NCBI GenBank assembly: GCA_958296025.1
Contig: OY282430.1
Location: forward strand, 1,860,001-1,924,000
Direction of reading: 5' to 3'
Length of the DNA stretch: 64,000 nucleotides
Origin: an uncultured Pseudomonadales bacterium
Lineage (GTDB): Bacteria; Pseudomonadota; Gammaproteobacteria; Pseudomonadales; Azotimanducaceae
Part shown: positions 32,185 through 41,058 of the stretch, one piece after another
Layout of the letters: each line of letters opens with the position of its first letter
Numbering within the stretch: the first letter of the stretch is position 1
Position numbers and translations under genes: made by a program
Notes under the pieces: generated by a model
Databases searched by the model: none
What the model saw: only the letters and a program-made list of their open reading frames with translations
What the model was told of the DNA's origin: nothing

Positions 32185-34687
32185 GCGGTCCGCCGTGATC
32201 GCAAAGGCGACCCGCCGCACCTTGCCGGTGCGTTGGCTGGCGGAATTCACCCACCGCGTCGGCGATCTCTACGCCTACCGGGGCGGCCCGACCAAGGCCA
32301 GCGAGGGCATTGCCACCCAACGGCGCCAGCAGCGGGACCGCCCGCCCAGCTACCGAACCGAAGTAGCGGTTCGCCTGGACTTCAAATTAGGCGCCTATGG
32401 CTTGGACTACCGCTTGCAAGGTCGGGTTGACGGCCTGGACTTGGCGGCGGACCCGGCCCTTGTTGAGGAATTCAAGACCACCCGCACGGACCCGGCCTTG
32501 GTGCATCGCCACGACGGTCCGGTGCATTGGGCGCAAGCCAAGCTCTACGCAGCCATGCTGGCCGAGGAACATTCCGAGCGGATGAACTGGCGGCTGCGGC
32601 TGCTGTACTGCCATCCGGACAGCGGGCAGGTGCAGGCTTTCGAGGAGCGGCAAAACGCCGCTGAGTTAGTCGCCTTCCTCAAGGCGACGCTTGCCCGTTT
32701 TGCCGACCTGATTGGCCGGTTGTTGGCGCATCAGACGCAACGGGACGCTTGGCTGGCGGAGCGTGCATTTCCCTTCCCCAGCTACCGCCCGCATCAGCGA
32801 GCCACGGCGCGGCGCTGCTACCAAGCCTTTGCCAACGGGGAGTCCTTGCTGCTCGAAGCGCCCACCGGCAGCGGCAAGACGGTCACCCTGCTGTACGCGG
32901 CGCTCAAGAGCCTGCCGACCACCGAGGCCGCCAAGCTGCTGTTCCTGACCGGCCGAGGCACTGGCGCCGCGGCGGCGGAAGCGGCATTAGGGCTTTTGGA
33001 CGGGGGCAGTGGGCGCATCCGCCGCATCACCTTGGCGGCCAAGGAGAAGCAGTGCCTGGCCAAGCAATGGCTGCCGACCAACGAGACTGCGGATGTCGGC
33101 GCAACCCTTGGCCGCCTCACCCATTCGCGGAGCACGCCCTGCGACGCACAACTATGCCCCTACGCGAAGGGCTATTTCGACAAGCGCAACGCGGCCTTGG
33201 CGGCGCTGCGTTGCGAACCGGCCATCAGCCCGGAACGGGTGCGGGAGATCGGGCGTTTCCACGAGGTTTGCCCCTATGAACTTTCCTTGGATGCCGCCCT
33301 TGAAGCCGATGTGGTGATCGGCGACTACAACTACGTCTTCGATCCCATCGTGTCCTTGCAGCGCTTTGCAGGAGGAGAGGACATCCATCTGTTAGTGGAT
33401 GAAGCCCACCAGCTGAGTGGACGCGCCCAAGAGATGCTGTCGGTCAGCCTGCATCGCAGCACGGTCAAGGCTGCCCTTCGGGAAGGGCCACCAGCCCCCA
33501 TCAGCAAGGGGCTGCGGGCCATGGACCGCGCCTTGGTCGAACTGCGGCGCCGCACCATCCACCCGGCGGGGGCCCGCATCGATCCACCAGCGGCATTGAC
33601 CCGCGCTGTCGAACGCTTCCTCAAAGCCCTGCATGGAGATGAAATCCGCTTGGATCGCTTTCCGGCGGCGCAGGCGGCGGCCTTGGCGGCACAGCGTTGG
33701 CAGCGGGGCGAAGGCTGGCGCAGGGCCGATGCCTTCGTGTATCTGCTGCACACCTCCAGGCGGGAGATCGAGGTGGTCCTGCAATGCTTGGATCCCAGCA
33801 CACATCTCGCCGAGGTGCTGGCCCGCTACCGCAGCAGCGTCCGCTTTTCCGGCACCCTGTCTCCCTTGCCTTTGTACAACGCCCTGCACGGCCTTGCGGA
33901 CGCTCCAGCGGAGCGGGCCGGCAGCCCTTTTCGGTCCCGCCAATTGGCTGTCCTGCTGGTTTGGGACATCAACACCTACTTCAATTCCCGACAGAAGTCG
34001 ATGCGGCAACTTGTTGACTTAACTTCGGATATCGCCACTTCTCATCCCGGCCACTACCTGCTGGCCTTTCCTTCCTACTCCTACCTGAACGGCTTCGTGG
34101 AAGCGGCCCAAGGGGCTTTGCCGCCGGCTGCTCTACATGCCCAAGGGCAAGATATGCCAGACCCTGAGCGAGCGGCCTTTGTCGATGCCTTCACCGCCGC
34201 CACGCCCCCGGCCTTCGCCGCCGTGGTGCTCGGTGGCGTCTTCGCGGAGTCCGTGGACTTCGCCGGGTTCCTCGACGGCCGGACAGGAACGACGGGCCAA
34301 TTGGGCGTTGAAGCGGGGGTGCCGAGTGTCGAAGGGAAGGAGCTTGACCGCGCCGGATTTCAACTCAGCGGCGTGCTGGTGGTCGGGGCCGGCCTGCCGC
34401 CGCCCAGCCTGGCTCGCGCCAGCCAAGAAAGCTACTTCGACGCCAAGTCCGGCAACGGCGTCGAGGTGGCCTATTTGCAGCCGGCCATGACCAAGGTGCT
34501 GCAGGTGGCCGGGCGGCTGTTGCGCTCGCCCTCTGATCGAGGCGTTCTCTGCCTGATCGATCCGCGCTTCCGCCATGCCGAACAGCAGCGCTTCTTCCCC
34601 GCCCATTGGCGTCCGCTGCCGGTGCGCGGCGCCGAGGTGGGGGTGGCGGTGGCAAATTTCTGGCAAGAGTCTATGCTTAACGGCTGA
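32159..34687 (+). CDS. RecB-like nuclease fused to XPD/DinG-type helicase
   Basis: 842 aa. Residues about 60-150 carry a RecB/Cas4-type PD-(D/E)XK signature: GRVDGL, VEEFKTT (ExK) and HWAQAKLYAAM (QxxxY). The remainder is an SF2 XPD/DinG-like helicase: Walker A APTGSGKT (about residue 234), four Cys suggesting a 4Fe-4S domain (in EKQCLAK, TPCDAQLC and EVCPYEL), Walker B LLVDEAHQL (about 415), motif V-like GGVFAESVDFAG and motif VI QVAGRLLRSPSDRG. It would unwind 5'-3' DNA and possibly degrade it. The start is ATG 32159 or GTG 32195; both overlap or abut the FAN1-like gene. Confidence 0.85.
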   Translation: MAGGAAENERSAVIAKATRRTLPVRWLAEFTHRVGDLYAYRGGPTKASEGIATQRRQQRDRPPSYRTEVAVRLDFKLGAYGLDYRLQGRVDGLDLAADPALVEEFKTTRTDPALVHRHDGPVHWAQAKLYAAMLAEEHSERMNWRLRLLYCHPDSGQVQAFEERQNAAELVAFLKATLARFADLIGRLLAHQTQRDAWLAERAFPFPSYRPHQRATARRCYQAFANGESLLLEAPTGSGKTVTLLYAALKSLPTTEAAKLLFLTGRGTGAAAAEAALGLLDGGSGRIRRITLAAKEKQCLAKQWLPTNETADVGATLGRLTHSRSTPCDAQLCPYAKGYFDKRNAALAALRCEPAISPERVREIGRFHEVCPYELSLDAALEADVVIGDYNYVFDPIVSLQRFAGGEDIHLLVDEAHQLSGRAQEMLSVSLHRSTVKAALREGPPAPISKGLRAMDRALVELRRRTIHPAGARIDPPAALTRAVERFLKALHGDEIRLDRFPAAQAAALAAQRWQRGEGWRRADAFVYLLHTSRREIEVVLQCLDPSTHLAEVLARYRSSVRFSGTLSPLPLYNALHGLADAPAERAGSPFRSRQLAVLLVWDINTYFNSRQKSMRQLVDLTSDIATSHPGHYLLAFPSYSYLNGFVEAAQGALPPAALHAQGQDMPDPERAAFVDAFTAATPPAFAAVVLGGVFAESVDFAGFLDGRTGTTGQLGVEAGVPSVEGKELDRAGFQLSGVLVVGAGLPPPSLARASQESYFDAKSGNGVEVAYLQPAMTKVLQVAGRLLRSPSDRGVLCLIDPRFRHAEQQRFFPAHWRPLPVRGAEVGVAVANFWQESMLNG

Positions 34688-34709
34688 CGCCCACTTGGCC
34701 TCTTCGCGC

Positions 34710-36122
34710 ATGGCCTTCCGCCGCACCAAGATCATCTGCACCATAGGTCCCGCCACGGCCAAGTATCCGGTTCTGGAGCAAATGGCCGCCGCCGGCATGG
34801 ACTTGGTGCGCCTCAACATGTCCCATGCGGACCATGCCGGCGCCGCCGAGATCATTCAATGGATCAAGACCCTTAACCGCCGCCTGCCGGATCCGATTTC
34901 GGTGATTCTGGACACCCAGGGGCCGGAAATCCGCACTGGCGTGGTGGCCGAGCCCTTGGACCTCAAGTCCGGCCAAGTGGTGTCCCTTTCGGTGCGCAGC
35001 GATGACGACGTGGAGACCTCCTCCATCCAGGTCAACTACCAGGAGCTGATCGATATCCTGGAGCCGGGCAACCGGATCAGCGTGGACAACGGCCTCATCA
35101 ACTTCGAGGTGCTGGAGAACCGGGGCAAGCGGCTGCTTTGCCGGGTGCTCGACGGCGGCCGGCTGGGCAGCAAGCGGCACGTCAACCTGCCCGGCGTGCG
35201 CATCGACCTGCCCTCCATCACCGCCAAGGATCGGACCGACATCCAATTTGGGTTGCAGCAGGAGGTGGACTACATCGCCGTCTCCTTCGTCGGCACCGCC
35301 CAGGATGTCGAGGCGGCGCGCTCCATCATCCGCGAGGGGCGCGGCCGCACCCTGATCATCGCCAAGATCGAAGACATGCAGGGGCTGGCCAACATCGACG
35401 CCATCGCCCAGGTCGCCGACGGGGTCATGGTGGCTCGGGGAGACTTGGGGATCGAGACGACCATTGCCGACCTGCCCAACGTGCAGCGGCGCATCGCCCA
35501 TGCCTGCGCCCGTTGGGGGCGGCGCTGCATCGTTGCCACCCACCTGCTGGAGTCCATGATCCACAATCCCATCCCCACCCGCGCCGAAGTGACGGATGTG
35601 GCCAACGCCGTCTATGAAGGGGCGGATGCGGTGATGCTGTCCGGGGAGACCGGCATCGGTTCGCATCCGGTGCGTTGCGTCGCTCAATTGGCGGAGATCA
35701 CCGAAGCGGCGGAGAAATATCCAGGTCTTGGCTACGAGCGAGATCTGCTGGCCCCTACGGACAAGCAGCAACTGGCGATTCACGCGGTGGCCTTGGCGGA
35801 GTCCATCAAAGCGGATGGCATCGTGGTCATCACCCGCCGCGGCGTCACCGCCGATTTGGTCACCAACGCCCGTCCGCCCAAGGTGCCTATCTGCGCCATT
35901 ACTAACGACAGCCGCACCCGCCGCCGCCTGCGCCTCAACCGGGCCGTGGCCAGCTTCCGCACGGAGTTCAGCCAGGAGCCGGAGAAGACGCTGCAACGGG
36001 CTTTCGCTAAGCTGCGCGAGCGTGGCGTGTTGGGCGAAAACGCCAAGGTGGTGGTGATTTCCGACGTGTTGGCCGGTGCGGAAACCCAGACGGACGCGAT
36101 CCAGATCCGCCGGCTCAGTTAG
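34710..36122 (+). CDS. pyk: pyruvate kinase
   Basis: 470 aa; converts phosphoenolpyruvate and ADP to pyruvate and ATP. Family blocks: RRTKIICTIGPAT, MDLVRLNMSHA, LDTQGPEIRTG, the signature IIAKIEDMQGLANID and VMVARGDLGIE, and TRAEVTDVANAVYEGADAVMLSGETG. The start at ATG 34710 places the protein at the family's normal N-terminus. Its 3' end overlaps the convergent TauE-type gene by 8 nt. Isozyme type (PykA versus PykF) is not decided. Confidence 0.96.
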   Translation: MAFRRTKIICTIGPATAKYPVLEQMAAAGMDLVRLNMSHADHAGAAEIIQWIKTLNRRLPDPISVILDTQGPEIRTGVVAEPLDLKSGQVVSLSVRSDDDVETSSIQVNYQELIDILEPGNRISVDNGLINFEVLENRGKRLLCRVLDGGRLGSKRHVNLPGVRIDLPSITAKDRTDIQFGLQQEVDYIAVSFVGTAQDVEAARSIIREGRGRTLIIAKIEDMQGLANIDAIAQVADGVMVARGDLGIETTIADLPNVQRRIAHACARWGRRCIVATHLLESMIHNPIPTRAEVTDVANAVYEGADAVMLSGETGIGSHPVRCVAQLAEITEAAEKYPGLGYERDLLAPTDKQQLAIHAVALAESIKADGIVVITRRGVTADLVTNARPPKVPICAITNDSRTRRRLRLNRAVASFRTEFSQEPEKTLQRAFAKLRERGVLGENAKVVVISDVLAGAETQTDAIQIRRLS

Positions 36123-36933
36123 CCGCCGCCCAAGCGGAGTGCAGCATCCGCAGCGCCGCCACAATCAGCAACAAGCCGAACAGCCGGCGCAGCGCCAAAG
36201 CTCGAACGCGGTGCGCCGTGCGCACCCCCAAGGGTGCCGCCAGCACAGCCCCGGCGACGACGCCTAGGCCGCTGGGCACATGCACATAGCCCAGCATGTA
36301 TTCCGGGGCGGACGCGATGACCGGGGCAAACAGGATGTAGCCCAGAGCGCCGGCCGCGGCCAACGGCACGCCGAGGCTGCTGGAGGTGGCGGTGGCTCTG
36401 TGCATCGGCGTGTTGAAGTACACCATGGTGGGCACCATGACATTGCCGCCGCCGATGCCGGCCACCCCGGACACCAAGCCGGTGCCGAAGCCGATGACGC
36501 CGGCTGAGGCCGGGCCGGGAAAGCTGCGGTTGGGGCTTGGCGACCACTGGGTCAGCATGACGATCGAGACGAAGCCGAGGAAAGCGCCGATGAAGCCGCG
36601 AAACAAAAACACCGGTAATAGGGGCGCCAGCCCGCCGGCCGCGGCGGCGCCCAGCACCACCGGCGCCGCCCAGCGCTTGGCGATCATCCACTCCACCTTG
36701 CCGGCACGGACCTGTGTCCAAGCCGCCGACCCGGAAACGAAGACGATGCAGGCTAGCGATGTGCCCACCGCCGCCGCGGTGCTGTGCGCCAAGGGCAGCA
36801 GCTCCGTCCAGTCGAATAGGATGATGAGCGCCGGCACGATGACGATGCCGCCGCCAATACCCAGCAAGCCGCCAAGAAAGCCGCTGACGCAGCCCACTGC
36901 GAAGCACAGGAAAGTAAAGAAAGTCAGGTCCAC
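36115..36933 (-). CDS. TauE/SafE family membrane exporter
   Basis: 272 aa with eight predicted membrane helices in two repeats. The first is CVSGFLGGLLGIGGGIVIVPALIILF and the second TGLVSGVAGIGGGNVMVPTMVYFN, both with the GIGGG motif of TauE/SafE (sulfite exporter/anion permease) proteins. The substrate is unknown; relatives handle sulfite, sulfoacetate or other organic anions. Divergent from the MORN-repeat gene, convergent with pyk. Confidence 0.9.
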   Translation of the reverse strand: MDLTFFTFLCFAVGCVSGFLGGLLGIGGGIVIVPALIILFDWTELLPLAHSTAAAVGTSLACIVFVSGSAAWTQVRAGKVEWMIAKRWAAPVVLGAAAAGGLAPLLPVFLFRGFIGAFLGFVSIVMLTQWSPSPNRSFPGPASAGVIGFGTGLVSGVAGIGGGNVMVPTMVYFNTPMHRATATSSSLGVPLAAAGALGYILFAPVIASAPEYMLGYVHVPSGLGVVAGAVLAAPLGVRTAHRVRALALRRLFGLLLIVAALRMLHSAWAAAN

Positions 36934-36969
36934 TTAGGGTAAGGTACGCCGGCCCCTGCCGCAAGTCCA

Positions 36970-37815
36970 ATGAACGCTAGTTTAATGAAGATGCCTCTGC
37001 GTCACCAAGCCGCCGCTTTGGTGCTGGTGTTGATCTTCGCCGCCACCGCCGAAGGTCGTCCTGTCACAATGGACAATGGCGACGTTTATGACGGCGACCT
37101 AGTGGATGGCGTGCGCACCGGCCGGGGCGTCTATGTATGGGCCAACGGCAACCGCTACGAAGGGGATTTCCTAGCCAACCAGATGCATGGCCAAGGTCTG
37201 TTCACCTGGCGCAACGGAGACCGCTATCAAGGCCAGTTCGTAAAGGGCCGGCGCACCGGTCAAGGCCGTTTCGAGTGGCGCTCCGGGGCGGTTTACGAGG
37301 GTGCGTTCAAGGATGGGGAACTGCATGGTCACGGCGTTTTCACCGCGCCGGACGGTGGCCGCTATGACGGCAGCTTCGTGCAGGGCGCCCGTACTGGCCA
37401 AGGGGCCTTCGCCTGGCCCAACGGCAGCCGCTACTATGGGGACTTTGAAGACGGCGAACGGCACGGCTTGGGGGTGTTCCATTGGCGCGACGGCACGGTT
37501 TATCGGGGCCAGTTCCAAGGGGACAAGATGCACGGCTACGGGGTCAAGGCCCAGCCGGACGGGATCATGGAGCTGCAGCACTGGCGGGAGGGTGCGCTGC
37601 TTTCCCGTGCGCCGTTGATGGAAGAGGAACGCTGCCGGCTGCGCCTGGAAGGACGGTCCTGGATGTTTCGCAGCCATTCCTGCATCAATGGCTTGGCGCA
37701 CGGGCGCGGCCTAGCCACTAGCCTGGACGGGGAGCTCATCATCATCGACGGCTACTTCGTGCTGGGCAATTTGGTCGAAGGGAAGATGAAGACCATCTGG
37801 TTTGAAATACTCTAA
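36970..37815 (+). CDS. exported MORN-repeat protein
   Basis: 281 aa. An N-terminal signal peptide (LRHQAAALVLVLIFAATAEG) is followed by seven or so MORN repeats of about 23 residues (YDGDLVDGVRTGRGVYVWANG, then YEGDFLANQMHGQGLFTWRNG, and so on), then a non-repeat tail with two Cys that could pair in the periplasm (MEEERCRLRLEG, FRSHSCING). MORN repeats bind lipids or proteins; no catalytic motif is seen. It lies 37 nt before the pseudokinase gene, suggesting a joint role. Confidence 0.85.
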   Translation: MNASLMKMPLRHQAAALVLVLIFAATAEGRPVTMDNGDVYDGDLVDGVRTGRGVYVWANGNRYEGDFLANQMHGQGLFTWRNGDRYQGQFVKGRRTGQGRFEWRSGAVYEGAFKDGELHGHGVFTAPDGGRYDGSFVQGARTGQGAFAWPNGSRYYGDFEDGERHGLGVFHWRDGTVYRGQFQGDKMHGYGVKAQPDGIMELQHWREGALLSRAPLMEEERCRLRLEGRSWMFRSHSCINGLAHGRGLATSLDGELIIIDGYFVLGNLVEGKMKTIWFEIL

Positions 37816-37851
37816 CCGGCCGTTCCTGCGGCCTAGAGCGCACCGACTGTA

Positions 37852-40110
37852 GTGGACATCCCCGGCTTCCAGATCGAGCGGGAACTCAGCCGCAGCGATG
37901 GCACCCGGGTCTATCTGGCTTCACAACTGCATCCCTACCGCCGGGTCGCGGTGAAGGCGGCGCGATGCGCCGGCGAGGACCCCGAGGCCCAACTGCGGGA
38001 AATGCTGGGCCATGGCGCCCTGCAACCAGGTTTCCAGCATCCGCACATCGTCCACATCCGCAAGGCCGGCGCAGAAAGCGCCTTCCTTTACTTGGTGATG
38101 GAATACTTGGAAGGCGGCACCTTGGAGCAGAACTTGGCTTGGGGCTTGGCCTTGGACAAGCTGCTGCGCATCGCCGCCGACCTGTGCAGCGCCTTGGACC
38201 ACGCACATGCGCAAGGCGTCGTGCATGGCGGCGTCAGGCCTAGCAACATCCTGTTCCGTTCCGAGGCGGAGGCGGTGCTCACAGACTTCTGCCCTCTGGC
38301 CCGGTTTGCCGGCGGCCGAGCCTTGCCGGATGTGCGGCAGCGGGGCTTCATGAGCCCGGAGCAGGAAGCCGGTGCCCCCTTGACCCCCCGTTCCGACCTG
38401 TTCAGCCTTGGCGCGGTGTTGTACTACGCCCTCACCGGAGAGGTGGTTCGCGGCCCCGCTGCGCATTTCGGTCCGCAAAGCGACCTGCTGGCCCTCACCG
38501 CCAAGCTGCCGGACCACTTGAAGGCATTGCAACCGATCCTGGACAAGGCCTTGGCGACTGAGCCGGACCGCCGCTTTCAGTCCGGTGCCGCGTTCGGGAA
38601 AGACCTCGAGACGGTGCGTCAACTCGCCGCCTTCAACCTTTTTTCGATCAAGACCGCGGCGGTCAATGCACAGGAAATACAGCGGATAGAGCACGGGCCA
38701 GCCAATTTTGTGTCCCGGGATGTCGTTGGAAACGAACTCAAATCCCAACAGCGGCCTCTCCGTTGGCGAAGGTGGGCTTTGGCGGCAATGGCAGCCTCAC
38801 TGCTGGCGGCCGGCGCGGCCTACTGGGTTCGTCAGCCGCCGCTCTGGCTGCCGGACTTGTTGGCGCCGTTCGGCTTGGCGGAGGGCCCGACCATGCAGAG
38901 CGCATGGCTTGAGGCGCAAGCGCTGCAAGAGGATCCCGAGCAGCGGCTGAGCGCCATCGTCGCCGGGCATCGCCGGGTGCTGGCCGCGGACCCGGACTTC
39001 GCCCCGGCGCTGGAGGCCTTGGCCGGACTGGCCGACCAATGGCATCAGAACGTCTTGGCCGCCTTGCAGCAAAGCGATCTCGGCGGGGCGGCGGAAAGAG
39101 TGGTGGAGATGCAGCTGGCCTTCCCCGATGACGAACGGCTGGTTGATTTGGAGCGCCGCCTCATCAACCGCCGGACGGCGGATACTTTGCTGGCCACCAG
39201 CCAAGCCCTGCTGCGCAGCCAGGGCATTTCGCAAATTCCCGCCGCCACCGTGGCCATCCAAACCTACCAGGAGGTCCTGCGTCTAACTCCTGGACATCCG
39301 GGCGCCCTGGCCGAACTGGCCACCCTGGCCGAGCATTACGCCGGCTTGGCCCAAGAGGCGATCGACCAAGGCGATGTGGACACCGCCATCATTTATCTGG
39401 AAAGGGCGGCGATGGCCAATGACCAACTGCCCGTTTTAGCCGAGGTGCGCGAGCAACTTCAGCTGGCGACCACTGCCTTGGCGACCGTAGATGAGCTGCT
39501 GCAGCAGGCCGGCACCCATCGTGTTCAAGGCCTGCTCGTGCATCCGCCGGGCGAGAACGCAGCGCAACTGTACAACCGAGTCTTGGCCATGGACCCGGAC
39601 AACAGCATCGCTCGACAGGGCCTAAACGAAGTGACGGCGCAATTGCTGGCCGACGCGGCAGGTTTGTTCGAGGCCGGGGATCTGCAGAAGGTGGAGGCGT
39701 TGCTCGACCAGGCCAGCGCCGCCGGCATCGGTGCCAACACCCTTAATGAAATCAAGGCCAGCCTCGACCGGCAGGTGCAGGCGCTGGCCACCGTCAGCGA
39801 AAAACTCGAGCAGGCGCAGGCGCTTCTGGAGCAGGGCTTCATTACGCAGCCCCAGGAAGGCAACGCCGTCTCCGTGCTGCGGGAGATTCAACGGCTGGAC
39901 CCAGACAATGCCGCGGTTGGGGAACTGCTGGACGAGGCAGCCGCCCGGTTGGCCGCAGTGGCTCAAGAAGCCTTTGCGGCTGGTTTGCGCGACGACGCCC
40001 GCCACTATTTGGACCTAGCCCTGACCGTGACCCCGGACCAAGCGGACTGGCGAGCCCTCCGCCAATCCTGGCAGGGCGAAGCGAAAGTTTCGCCACAGGC
40101 GGAAAAATGA
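37852..40110 (+). CDS. membrane-anchored protein pseudokinase with repeat-rich C-terminus
   Basis: 752 aa from a GTG start. Residues 1-265 have the Ser/Thr kinase fold: VAVKAA with Lys35, MEYLEGGTLEQNL, and MSPEQEAG plus SDLFSLGAVLYYALTG. The catalytic loop, usually HxDxxPxN, reads HGGVRPSN (125-132), so the catalytic Asp is Gly; the DFG is DFC (145-147). This predicts weak or absent phosphotransfer. A single membrane helix (RRWALAAMAASLLAAGAAYW, about 305-325) leads to a 420-residue helical, TPR-like periplasmic region with periodic AL..A....A.G. Upstream MORN and downstream MBL genes are close. It may act as a scaffold or nucleotide sensor. Confidence 0.83.
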   Translation: MDIPGFQIERELSRSDGTRVYLASQLHPYRRVAVKAARCAGEDPEAQLREMLGHGALQPGFQHPHIVHIRKAGAESAFLYLVMEYLEGGTLEQNLAWGLALDKLLRIAADLCSALDHAHAQGVVHGGVRPSNILFRSEAEAVLTDFCPLARFAGGRALPDVRQRGFMSPEQEAGAPLTPRSDLFSLGAVLYYALTGEVVRGPAAHFGPQSDLLALTAKLPDHLKALQPILDKALATEPDRRFQSGAAFGKDLETVRQLAAFNLFSIKTAAVNAQEIQRIEHGPANFVSRDVVGNELKSQQRPLRWRRWALAAMAASLLAAGAAYWVRQPPLWLPDLLAPFGLAEGPTMQSAWLEAQALQEDPEQRLSAIVAGHRRVLAADPDFAPALEALAGLADQWHQNVLAALQQSDLGGAAERVVEMQLAFPDDERLVDLERRLINRRTADTLLATSQALLRSQGISQIPAATVAIQTYQEVLRLTPGHPGALAELATLAEHYAGLAQEAIDQGDVDTAIIYLERAAMANDQLPVLAEVREQLQLATTALATVDELLQQAGTHRVQGLLVHPPGENAAQLYNRVLAMDPDNSIARQGLNEVTAQLLADAAGLFEAGDLQKVEALLDQASAAGIGANTLNEIKASLDRQVQALATVSEKLEQAQALLEQGFITQPQEGNAVSVLREIQRLDPDNAAVGELLDEAAARLAAVAQEAFAAGLRDDARHYLDLALTVTPDQADWRALRQSWQGEAKVSPQAEK

Positions 40111-40155
40111 ATATCCTGGCCCGCCGCAAGGGCAGCCGTTGATGAGCCGTCGCTT

Positions 40156-41058
40156 ATGGCCATGAAAATTCCCTTTCGCCGGAAACTGGACTTCACCTAC
40201 GGAGAAGTTGCGCAGGTCGCGCCCGGCATTCGCCGCATCATCGCCGAAAACCCCAGCCCCTTCACCTTCTACGGCACGGGGACCTACATTGTCGGGCGCG
40301 GTGAGGTGGCGGTCATCGATCCCGGGCCGGCGGATGCGGCGCACATCGACAGGCTCTTGGATGGCATCGCCGGTGAGACGGTCAGCCACATCTTCGTGAC
40401 CCACACGCACATGGACCACTCCCCCGGCAGCCGCCTGCTGCAGGAGCGCACCGGCGCCAAGACCTATGCCTACGGTCCCCACGGCGCCGGCAAGTTGGAG
40501 CAGGGCGTGCCCGTCGAGGAGGGGGGCGACATGGCGTTTCAGCCCGACCAACTGCTCGGCGATGGGGAAATTCTGCAAGGAGGCGGCTGGTCCCTGGAGT
40601 GCGTTTACACCCCCGGCCACACCTCCAACCACATGTGCTACCAGCTGCGGGAGCGCAAGGCGCTGTTCACCGGCGACCACGTCATGGGCTGGTCCACCAG
40701 CATCGTGTCGCCGCCGGATGGGGATATGGCGGCCTACATCGCCAGCCTGGAGAAGCTGCTGCTGCGTGACGATCTGGTTTATTGGCCCACCCACGGACCA
40801 AGCATTGAGGACCCCAAGCCCTATGTGCGCGCCTTCATCACCCACCGCCAAGAGCGGCAGGAGCAGGTGCTGGTTTGCGTCCGCCAAGGCGTACGGCGCA
40901 TTGAGGACATGGTGCCGCAGATTTACGCCGAGTTGCCGGAGTTCATGTATCCAGCGGCGGCCCGCAGCGTACTCGCCTCAGTGGTTCACCTTGTCGAACT
41001 GGGGCGCCTGCGCACGGATGGCGAGGCTCAGCTGGCGGCCCGATATTGGTTGGGCTGA
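40156..41058 (+). CDS. MBL-fold metallo-hydrolase (LACTB2-like)
   Basis: 300 aa metallo-beta-lactamase fold: metal motif HTHMDH in FVTHTHMDHSPGSRLL, then YTPGHTSNHM, LFTGDHVMGW, and a C-terminal winged-helix-like part (AAARSVLASVVHLVELGRLR). This layout matches the LACTB2/glyoxalase II-like group. The substrate is unknown; relatives are RNases or thioesterases. The 3' end overlaps the convergent histidine kinase gene by 31 nt. Confidence 0.88.
   Translation: MAMKIPFRRKLDFTYGEVAQVAPGIRRIIAENPSPFTFYGTGTYIVGRGEVAVIDPGPADAAHIDRLLDGIAGETVSHIFVTHTHMDHSPGSRLLQERTGAKTYAYGPHGAGKLEQGVPVEEGGDMAFQPDQLLGDGEILQGGGWSLECVYTPGHTSNHMCYQLRERKALFTGDHVMGWSTSIVSPPDGDMAAYIASLEKLLLRDDLVYWPTHGPSIEDPKPYVRAFITHRQERQEQVLVCVRQGVRRIEDMVPQIYAELPEFMYPAAARSVLASVVHLVELGRLRTDGEAQLAARYWLG

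Noticed and set aside
34677-36164. 495-aa open frame on the minus strand
   Set aside because: Exact antisense of pyruvate kinase, with composition typical of a shadow frame.
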